DNA of 64,000 nucleotides. It comes from Gemmatimonas aurantiaca T-27. Its GTDB lineage: Bacteria > Gemmatimonadota > Gemmatimonadetes > Gemmatimonadales > Gemmatimonadaceae. The stretch spans positions 2,239,646-2,303,645 of the forward strand of contig NC_012489.1 in the NCBI RefSeq assembly GCF_000010305.1. The letters run 5' to 3'. Within the stretch, counting starts at the first letter, position 1, and every line of letters starts with the position of its first letter. Under the pieces are notes generated by a model. It saw nothing but the letters and a program-made list of their open reading frames with translations, did no database searches and was not told the DNA's origin. This document shows positions 57,633 through 64,000 of this stretch, in pieces. The position numbers and the translations under genes are program-made.

Positions 57633-58517
57633 TCAGCCGCGCCCGACTGGGGCGGGCCGGGCGTACACCACAGGGGTACTGGCCGCCAAGGGGGCCAGCG
57701 CGATGGTATCGCGGGGGGCCGGAGGGGCCGCGGCCGCCGGAACCGCCGTGGTATCGGCGGGCTGCACGCCGCAGGCCGACCGCACGTCGGCGTCCCCGGG
57801 ATACGCCTTCCACATGGCCGTGCACGTCTCCGCGGCATCTTCTTTCCAGCGGATCTTCGTGTACAGCTCATTCAACCGCAGCCACGAAAGGCGCGCCGCC
57901 TTCGTGGTCGGATACGTCGTGACGACGTCCTTGAAGTAGATGATCGCCGGATCGATCGCCCGCCGCACGCGCACATAGTGCACGCCGGTCATGTAGTCCT
58001 TCTCGGCGAACCACTCTTCGAGGGTGGAGATCCGGGCCTTGGCGTCCTCGACTTCCTTGGCGTCCGGATAGGACGACAGCAACGCCCGCAGCACCGACAC
58101 CGCCTTCTGCCCCTGCTCCGGGTCGAGTGACGGTCGCCGCCAGATACTCTGATACGACCGCCCACTGCCCAGCATGGCGGTGGGCGCGAGCGTGTCGTCG
58201 GGGAACCCATCGGTGACCCGTTCGAACGCCTGGGCCGCCAGCAGGAACTCGTGTTTCCGCTCGTGCGTCAGCGCCAGGTAGAAGTACGCCGGCGCGAGCA
58301 GCGGATCCCGCGACGAGAGGTCGTTGGTGAGCCGTTCGAATCCGAGTTGGGCGTTGTCCCACTTCTTGCGCTCGAACTCCTGCAACGACGCCTTGAAGAG
58401 CGCTTCCGGCGTCGCAAAGTCCTGAGGACGGAAACCGCGGGAACAGCCAGCCACCGCTGCGGCCACACTCAGCAGCAGCATCAGGCGCCATTCCATGCGG
58501 GATGGGACGTATCTCAT
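57633..58517 (-). CDS. bamD: Outer-membrane assembly lipoprotein BamD
   Basis: About 294 residues from the ATG at 58517; a later Met (8th residue) could also start. Lipoprotein signal with lipobox AAVAGC (Cys about 25), then TPR-type helices (FKASLQEFERKKWDNAQLGF, YFYLALTHERKHEFLLAA, AVSVLRALLSSYPDAKE, AIIYFKDVVTTYPTTKAA, RLNELYTKIRWKEDAAET) and a Pro/Ala-rich tail not typical of E. coli BamD. It helps BamA insert beta-barrel proteins. Sequence similarity to BamD is moderate, so other TPR lipoproteins remain possible. Confidence 0.85.
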   Translation of the reverse strand: MRYVPSRMEWRLMLLLSVAAAVAGCSRGFRPQDFATPEALFKASLQEFERKKWDNAQLGFERLTNDLSSRDPLLAPAYFYLALTHERKHEFLLAAQAFERVTDGFPDDTLAPTAMLGSGRSYQSIWRRPSLDPEQGQKAVSVLRALLSSYPDAKEVEDAKARISTLEEWFAEKDYMTGVHYVRVRRAIDPAIIYFKDVVTTYPTTKAARLSWLRLNELYTKIRWKEDAAETCTAMWKAYPGDADVRSACGVQPADTTAVPAAAAPPAPRDTIALAPLAASTPVVYARPAPVGRG

Positions 58518-58569
58518 ACCCACAACATACCCTCGACGGTGTCCTCGTGGTTCAAACCGGCTCCAACGT

Positions 58570-59928
58570 TCACGCCACCCCTCCAAAAGACCGCAAGCCG
58601 GCCGCCAGCGGCACAATCTGCGCCCGGCCAGGTTGCAGCTTGGCCGTCACATTCCGGGTATCCACCAGCAACGTCGCCTGGTCCACCACCCGCTGGTAGT
58701 CCACCTGCTTGTGATCGGTGATGACCACGACGGCATCCGCCCACTGCAGCATCTCATCGCTGAGTTCGACACCCTTCCGGGTGTGTCCGTCTTCGCGGAA
58801 TTCCTGCACGAACGGATCGTGGAACTCCACATGGGCGCCACGCTCTTCCAGCAGACGAATCACGTCCAGCGCCGGGCTCTCACGCACATCGTCGATGTCC
58901 CGCTTGTACGCCACGCCCAGGACCAACAACCGACTGCCACGCACCGCCTTCCGCACCTCATTGAGGGCGTCAGCGACCTTCTGCACGACCCACTCGGGCA
59001 TGTGCGAATTGATCTCGCTGGCGAGGTCGATGAAACGCGTCTTGTAGTTCAGCGTGCGCATCTTCCAGGCGAGGTAGTGCGGGTCGAGCGGAATGCAGTG
59101 CCCCCCGATGCCAGGCCCCGGGGTGAACTTCATGAACCCAAACGGCTTGGTGGCCGCCGCGTCGATGACTTCCCAGACGTTCACGCCCAGTTTGTCACAC
59201 ATGATCGCGATTTCGTTCACCAGGCCGATGTTCACCGCCCGGAACGTGTTCTCGAGCAGCTTCACGAGCTCGGCCGCCTCTGGCGATGACACCGGTACCA
59301 CGGTGTCGATGCAGCTCTCGTAGAGCGCCTGCGCCACTTCCACACAGGCCGGCGTCACGCCGCCCACGACCTTGGGGGTGTTCTTGGTCTGGTAGACCGG
59401 ATTGCCGGGGTCTACGCGCTCGGGGCTGAACGCCACGAAGATGTCCTGACCCACGGTCAGGCCTTTGGCTTCGAGTCGCGGCTGCAACAGTTCCCGCGTC
59501 GTGCCCGGATACGTGGTGCTCTCCAGCACGACGCAGAGCCCCGGATGCGCCTGACGCGCGATCGCATCGGCGGCGCTCAGCACATACGCCATGTCCGGGT
59601 CACGCGTCTTGGACAATGGCGTGGGCACTGCGATCGAAATGGCATCACACTCGCCGAGCCGGTCTTCCAGCGTGGTGGCGACAAAGCTGCCGCTGGCCAC
59701 CGCCGCCTGCACCTGCGCCGCCGGCACATCGTGGATGTGCGTCTGGCCGGCCATCAGCAGATCCACCACGCGCTCGCTGACGTCGTAGCCGATCACGCGG
59801 AAGCCGGCGTGCACAAACTCCATGGCCAGTGGCAGGCCGACGTAGCCCAGCCCGATCACGCCGATCACACCGGACCGATCCTTGATGCGGTTCAGCAACT
59901 GTTCTTTCATGGCACTCGCGTCACTCAT
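58570..59928 (-). CDS. wbpA: UDP-N-acetyl-D-glucosamine 6-dehydrogenase (WbpA-type)
   Basis: 452 residues, UDP-glucose/GDP-mannose dehydrogenase family. N-terminal NAD fold VIGLGYVGLPLAMEFVHAG, ESTTYPGTTRE, FSPERVDPGNP, the catalytic Cys in GPGIGGHCIPLDPHYLAWK, and VLGVAYKRDIDDVRESPAL. The HCIPLDPHYLAWK block and the neighbours (WbpE, WbpB and WbpD homologues) favour UDP-GlcNAc as substrate, giving UDP-GlcNAcA. A WecC-type UDP-ManNAc dehydrogenase is the alternative. Last gene of the cluster, 6 nt after wbpE. Confidence 0.88.
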   Translation of the reverse strand: MSDASAMKEQLLNRIKDRSGVIGVIGLGYVGLPLAMEFVHAGFRVIGYDVSERVVDLLMAGQTHIHDVPAAQVQAAVASGSFVATTLEDRLGECDAISIAVPTPLSKTRDPDMAYVLSAADAIARQAHPGLCVVLESTTYPGTTRELLQPRLEAKGLTVGQDIFVAFSPERVDPGNPVYQTKNTPKVVGGVTPACVEVAQALYESCIDTVVPVSSPEAAELVKLLENTFRAVNIGLVNEIAIMCDKLGVNVWEVIDAAATKPFGFMKFTPGPGIGGHCIPLDPHYLAWKMRTLNYKTRFIDLASEINSHMPEWVVQKVADALNEVRKAVRGSRLLVLGVAYKRDIDDVRESPALDVIRLLEERGAHVEFHDPFVQEFREDGHTRKGVELSDEMLQWADAVVVITDHKQVDYQRVVDQATLLVDTRNVTAKLQPGRAQIVPLAAGLRSFGGVA

Positions 59929-59934
59929 CTGCGA

Positions 59935-61047
59935 TCACCGACCGAAGAAGGCGCGGACTGCCTGGATCACTTCATCGAGCTGCGCCGTGGCCAGTTCGGG
60001 ATAGATCGGCAAGGAGAGCACTTCGTGCGCGGCACGTTCCGATTCCGGACACTGTCCTTCCCGGTAGCCCAGGTAGGCAAAACACGGCTGCAGATGCAAC
60101 GGCAGCGGATAGTAGACGTTCGAGCCAATCCCGTGCGCCTTGAGATGCTGCTGGAGCGCATCGCGCTGCGGGACACGGATGGTGTACTGGTTGTAGATCG
60201 ACGTATTGGCGGGGTCGATATACGGCGTGGTGACATCCGCCACGTCGGCAAACGCGGCGTCATAGTACGCGGCGTTCCGACGACGGCCGGCGCTCCACCC
60301 TTCGAGATGGGGCAACTTGGCCCGCAGCACCGCGGCCTGCAGCGTATCGAGGCGGCTGTTGTAGCCGACAATCTCGTGGAAGTAGGTCTTCCGACCACCG
60401 TGCGTGCGCAGCTTCATGAGCAGGTCGAACAGTACGTCGTCCTGCGTGACGGCCATGCCGCCATCCCCATACCCGCCAAGATTCTTGGAGGGGAAGAAGC
60501 TGAACGTGCCGATCGCGGCCGCCTCACCAGCCATGACCCGCTTGCCGTCGATGATGCGGCTCGCACCAATGGTCTGGGCCGCATCTTCGATCACCGGGCA
60601 TGCCCCAGCCGCAGCGATCACCTGCTCGATGGCCGCCATCTGTCCGAACAGGTCGACCGCAATCACGGCCTTCGTTTTGGCGCCCACCGCGGCACCCACC
60701 GCGGCCGGATCGATGTTGAACGTGCGCGGGTCGATGTCGACGAATACCGGACGGGCGCCGACGTTGTGCACGGCTCCCGCGGTGGCGAAGAAGGTGAACG
60801 GGGTGGTCACCACTTCGTCGCCGGGCGTCACGCCCAATGCCCGCAGCGCGAGCAGCAACGCGTCAGTGCCATTCGCGCACCCCACGGCATAGCGGGACTG
60901 CGACAGCGCTGCCACCTCGCGCTCCAGGTCACTGACCGGTTCGCCGAGGATGAACGCCTGTGAATCCACCACGGCCATCAGGGCAGCGACAACATCTTCC
61001 CGGATGGTCGCGTGCTGGGCCTTGAGATCAAGAAGAGGAACGGCCAT
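59935..61047 (-). CDS. wbpE: DegT/DnrJ/EryC1 aminotransferase (WbpE-type)
   Basis: 370 residues, sugar aminotransferase family. N-terminal PLLDLKAQHATIREDVV, cofactor loop CANGTDALLLALRALGV, EDAAQTIGA, and the PLP-binding Lys in FFPSKNLGGYGDGGM. C-terminal YPLPLHLQPCFAYLGYREG is typical of the family. Predicted to transfer an amino group from glutamate to the C3 keto group made by the WbpB-type enzyme, giving UDP-GlcNAc(3N)A. It starts 33 nt after wbpB. Confidence 0.9.
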   Translation of the reverse strand: MAVPLLDLKAQHATIREDVVAALMAVVDSQAFILGEPVSDLEREVAALSQSRYAVGCANGTDALLLALRALGVTPGDEVVTTPFTFFATAGAVHNVGARPVFVDIDPRTFNIDPAAVGAAVGAKTKAVIAVDLFGQMAAIEQVIAAAGACPVIEDAAQTIGASRIIDGKRVMAGEAAAIGTFSFFPSKNLGGYGDGGMAVTQDDVLFDLLMKLRTHGGRKTYFHEIVGYNSRLDTLQAAVLRAKLPHLEGWSAGRRRNAAYYDAAFADVADVTTPYIDPANTSIYNQYTIRVPQRDALQQHLKAHGIGSNVYYPLPLHLQPCFAYLGYREGQCPESERAAHEVLSLPIYPELATAQLDEVIQAVRAFFGR

Positions 61048-61080
61048 GGCTGCAGGAATGAAAAGGTCGGACGATGATGT

Positions 61081-62142
61081 TCAGATGTTCACACGCAGCG
61101 GCAGCGGGACATCGCGTCCCGTCTTCGCTGACTCGTAGATCCCCAGAATCAGTTCGAGCGACTTGCGGCCGGCCCGTCCATCCGTGTCCGGACGAGCTTC
61201 GCCTCGCAGCACTGACACCACATTGCGGTAGTACCCTTCGTGACCAAATCCGTACACACTGGTCGGGTTGGTGTTCGACTGCTCGACGTACTTGTCGTCA
61301 TCGTCGTAGTCGGAAAACTGCCAATGTTCGACCTTGTTCACGGCGGTCCCGCCGATCTTGACGGTGCCCTTCTCTCCCAGGATCGTGATCGAGCCTTCGA
61401 GATTCTTCGGGTACGTGAGCATCGTGACTTCAATGGTCCCGATCGCGCCGGAGCGGAACTTGAGCACCGCGACGCCGGAGTCTTCCGCTTCGATACGACG
61501 AGCCAGCGTGGCGGTCTTGGCCATCACACTCTCCACGGGGCCTACCAGCCATTGCACCAGGTCGACGTAGTGTGACGCCTGATTCATGAACGCGCCGCCA
61601 TCGAACTCCCACGTCCCGCGCCACGGCGCCTGATCGTAGTAGTCCTGTGGACGGGTCCAACGCACGGTGCAGTTGGCCATGTAGATGCGCCCGAACCGGC
61701 CACTGTCGATCGCGCGCTTGAGCAGCACGATCGGCGGATTGAGGCGATTCTGCTTCACGACAAACAGATGCACATGGTGATCATCGCAGGCCTGCACCAG
61801 CGCATCGGCCGACGCGAGCGAGATGGCCATGGGCTTCTCACTGATCACGTGACGACCCGCCTTCGCCGCCAGAATCCCGTGCTGCGGATGCAGACCACTC
61901 GGTGTGGCCACCACCACCACGTCACTCGGCACGTCGGCCAGCATCTGCTCGAGGCTCTGGAACCACGGCACGCCCGCCGCCCGACCCGCCTGCTCCGCGC
62001 GTTCGGCCACCGTATCGGCCACCGCGACCAACTGGAGGTCGGGAATCTTGGCGATCGCATCGAAGTGATTGCGACTGATGCGTCCGCAGCCGACCAACGA
62101 CACACGAATCGGCGTTCCCGCCGGCACGATCTGCTCCGTCAC
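61081..62142 (-). CDS. wbpB: Gfo/Idh/MocA oxidoreductase (WbpB-type 3-dehydrogenase)
   Basis: 353 residues. N-terminal Rossmann [20 protein letters not shown], cofactor loop [14 protein letters not shown], and the EKPMAISLA motif with catalytic Lys. C-terminal [20 protein letters not shown] and [20 protein letters not shown] match WbpB-type enzymes, which oxidise C3 of UDP-GlcNAcA with NAD+ recycling. It overlaps wbpD by 4 nt (ATGA). Confidence 0.9.
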   Translation of the reverse strand: MTEQIVPAGTPIRVSLVGCGRISRNHFDAIAKIPDLQLVAVADTVAERAEQAGRAAGVPWFQSLEQMLADVPSDVVVVATPSGLHPQHGILAAKAGRHVISEKPMAISLASADALVQACDDHHVHLFVVKQNRLNPPIVLLKRAIDSGRFGRIYMANCTVRWTRPQDYYDQAPWRGTWEFDGGAFMNQASHYVDLVQWLVGPVESVMAKTATLARRIEAEDSGVAVLKFRSGAIGTIEVTMLTYPKNLEGSITILGEKGTVKIGGTAVNKVEHWQFSDYDDDDKYVEQSNTNPTSVYGFGHEGYYRNVVSVLRGEARPDTDGRAGRKSLELILGIYESAKTGRDVPLPLRVNI

Positions 62143-62819
62143 TGCTGCTCCTCCAGGCGCACGACCACGTCGCCCCGACGTTCGTACAGCGTTCCCGTCC
62201 CTTCGCAGCGCAGCGTCTCGACACCGTCCGCACCGGACGCCGCCGACACGGGCACCAGACGATGCCCGGCTTCCGACATCCAGCCGATGCGCTTCGCCGG
62301 CACGCCCGCCATGAGCGCGTAGTCAGACACGTCGCGGTTGATCACCGCACCGGCGCCAATGAACGCGTATCGGCCGATGGTGACCCCGCAGACGATGGTC
62401 GCGTTCGCGCCGATGCTGGCGCCACGACGAACCAGGGTGCGCCGGTACTCATCCTTGCGCGACACGGCACTGCGCGGGTTGTAGACGTTGGTGAATACCA
62501 TGGAGGGACCACAAAACACGTCGGCCTCGAGCTCCACGCCTTCATACAACGACACGTTGTTCTGGATCTTCGCGTTGTCGCCGATGGTGACCTTGTTCAT
62601 CACCACCACGTTCTGGCCGAGTGAGCAGCGCGCACCGACCACCGCTCCGCCGAGCACGTGCGCAAAATGCCACACGCGCGACCCGGCACCGATCACCGCA
62701 CCGTCATCAACGTACGCGGATTCGTGTACCATGGCTCCTTCGCCCAGCACAACCGCCGCACCGACATGCCCTTCGCCGGCGCGTGCGATCATTCCGGGGA
62801 TGATACCCGTGGCGCTCAC
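62139..62819 (-). CDS. wbpD: Hexapeptide-repeat N-acetyltransferase (WbpD-type)
   Basis: About 226 residues from the GTG at 62819, which overlaps the carB stop (GTGA) and has GGAG 4-5 nt upstream; a longer frame to 62894 is antisense-like carB overlap. Left-handed beta-helix repeats ([71 protein letters not shown]) and [14 protein letters not shown] near the end, typical of sugar 3-N-acetyltransferases. It would acetylate UDP-GlcNAc(3N)A to the 2,3-diacetamido product. A C-terminal tail of about 30 residues follows the helix. Confidence 0.9.
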   Translation of the reverse strand: MSATGIIPGMIARAGEGHVGAAVVLGEGAMVHESAYVDDGAVIGAGSRVWHFAHVLGGAVVGARCSLGQNVVVMNKVTIGDNAKIQNNVSLYEGVELEADVFCGPSMVFTNVYNPRSAVSRKDEYRRTLVRRGASIGANATIVCGVTIGRYAFIGAGAVINRDVSDYALMAGVPAKRIGWMSEAGHRLVPVSAASGADGVETLRCEGTGTLYERRGDVVVRLEEQQ

Positions 62820-64000
62820 GCGACTCCGGCCGGCTGGGTGGATCCAGCCGTCGCCGACTCCACGGCACCGGGCGCGCGAAGAATCTCGTGCCACTCCTGC
62901 AACGAGCGCACCACCGGCTCTCGTGTACGGCGGGCCGCAATGGCTTCGAAGGCCGCGCTGGCTGCCGTCAACGTGGTGGTGTAGGGCAAACGATTGGCGA
63001 TGGCCGCCTGACGCAACTTCTCGTCGTCGACCTGCGCGTGTTTACCGAGAGGGGTATTCACGAGCAACTGCACTTCGCCGTTGAGGATCTTGTCCACGCC
63101 ATGCGGGCGCCCTTCGTGCACTTTGAGCACGCTGGTGACCGGAATCCCCTGCTCGCGGAAGAACGCCGCCGTGCCGCTGGTCGCCATGATCGAAAAACCG
63201 ATCGAATGGAACTTCCCGGCCAACGATGCTGCCGTGGGCTTGTCGCCATCGGACACAGTGAAAAACACCGTGCCCTCACGCGGCAAGGCATTGTCGGCGG
63301 CCAACTGCGATTTCATGAACGCCGCGCCAAAGTCGTCGTCGATGCCCATGACTTCACCCGTCGAGCGCATCTCCGGACCCAACACCGGATCGAACTCGCG
63401 GAACTTGTTGAACGGGAACACCGCTTCCTTCACGCTGATGTACGGCGGAATGATTTCCTGCGTGAATCCCACCTCGGCGAGCGTTTCGCCCAGCATCAAG
63501 CGTGCTGCCACTGAAGGCAACGACACGCCGATCGCCTTCGACACAAACGGTGCCGTGCGGGACGCACGTGGGTTCACCTCGATCACGTACACCTGGCCGT
63601 CCTTGTAGGCGTACTGCACGTTGATCAGCCCCACCACACCGAGCCGCTTCGCAAACGCGATCGTGTGTTCTTTCATCTGCGCCACGGCGGCCGCAGGAAT
63701 GAGATACGGCGGCAGGATACACGCGGAATCACCGGAGTGAATGCCGGCGCTCTCGATATGTTCCATCACCGCACCGATCACCACATCCGTACCATCGGAC
63801 AGTGCATCGACATCGGCTTCGAAGGCGTCTTCGAGGAACCGGTCCACCAGCACGGGCCGTTCTTCGCTGACCCGTGCGGCGCGCTCGAAGTAGTCGCGCA
63901 GCGACACCTCGTCGTGCACGATCTCCATGGCCCGACCGCCCAGCACATACGACGGCCGCACCAACACCGGAAACCCGATACGCTGCGCAATCGTCACGGC
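62816..64000 (-). CDS. carB: Carbamoyl-phosphate synthase large subunit (C-terminal part; 5' end outside window)
   Basis: Runs into the right edge; the visible 394 residues are the C-terminal third of CarB. Second ATP-grasp domain ([77 protein letters not shown]) and the MGS-like regulatory domain ([31 protein letters not shown]). CarB makes carbamoyl phosphate for arginine and pyrimidines. Its stop overlaps the wbpD GTG, an unexpected partner for this gene. Confidence 0.96.
   Translation of the reverse strand, partial: AVTIAQRIGFPVLVRPSYVLGGRAMEIVHDEVSLRDYFERAARVSEERPVLVDRFLEDAFEADVDALSDGTDVVIGAVMEHIESAGIHSGDSACILPPYLIPAAAVAQMKEHTIAFAKRLGVVGLINVQYAYKDGQVYVIEVNPRASRTAPFVSKAIGVSLPSVAARLMLGETLAEVGFTQEIIPPYISVKEAVFPFNKFREFDPVLGPEMRSTGEVMGIDDDFGAAFMKSQLAADNALPREGTVFFTVSDGDKPTAASLAGKFHSIGFSIMATSGTAAFFREQGIPVTSVLKVHEGRPHGVDKILNGEVQLLVNTPLGKHAQVDDEKLRQAAIANRLPYTTTLTAASAAFEAIAARRTREPVVRSLQEWHEILRAPGAVESATAGSTQPAGVA

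Noticed and set aside
58540-58575. A GGTTCAAACC T-loop-like sequence suggesting a tRNA
   Set aside because: No acceptor, D or anticodon stems can be built around it. No other tRNA-like structure was found.

Overview
The window is 64 kb of dense, high-GC chromosomal DNA from a Gram-negative (two-membrane) bacterium. It holds about 49 protein genes, with no gap above 300 bp and no rRNA, tRNA, IS element, prophage or CRISPR array. An outer membrane is implied by LptD, BamD, Tol-Pal, a TonB-dependent receptor and OmpW-like barrels. The gene mix, including a SecA with an extra ~80-residue segment, two long acidic TPR proteins, a DUF4321-like protein and LptD/TatC/Tol-Pal in one operon, fits Gemmatimonadota (Gemmatimonas-like). 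That assignment is inference and was not tested by a database search.

Layout. (1) 1-12.5 kb, minus: a TonB-dependent receptor cut by the left edge, then an apparent operon read from 12.5 kb down to 2.36 kb: acidic TPR protein, aroQ, pepP, accB, pilT, accC, comB, ftsK. It ends in a hairpin plus T-run on the ftsK stop. (2) 12.8-14.6 kb, plus: a membrane-anchored SurA/PpiD-type peptidyl-prolyl isomerase, closed by strong terminators. (3) 14.8-19.6 kb, minus: a giant acidic TPR protein, a polyprenyl diphosphate synthase, a DUF4321-like protein and TatA. (4) 19.8-25.3 kb, minus: hutH-hutU-radical SAM-hutI, with every junction overlapping. (5) 25.4-34.9 kb, minus: NAD epimerase, TolQ, TolR, TonB/TolA-like, TolB, Pal, CpoB, TatC, LptD, an envelope-maintenance operon. 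(6) 35-43 kb, minus: uvrB, tsaE, HD-GYP, tsaB, rimI, ssb and a LysM protein. (7) 43.2-53.5 kb, mixed strands: chemoreceptor (+), radC and a bifunctional RelA/SpoT (-), PLP decarboxylase (+), two exported proteins (-), a CDF metal exporter (+). (8) 53.6-58.5 kb, minus: secA, nadD, bamD. (9) 58.6-64 kb, minus: carB (cut by the right edge), translationally joined to four genes matching WbpD, WbpB, WbpE and WbpA, which make UDP-2,3-diacetamido-2,3-dideoxyglucuronic acid for surface polysaccharide.

Most of the window is housekeeping: envelope biogenesis, protein export, t6A tRNA modification, DNA repair, stringent response, fatty-acid initiation and histidine catabolism. The most unusual points are a radical SAM enzyme built into the hut operon, pilT placed between accB and accC, a comB abutting accC with no visible coenzyme M pathway, two large acidic TPR proteins of unknown role, and the coupling of carB to nucleotide-sugar genes. 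I found no clear defence system or other wholly new multigene system.
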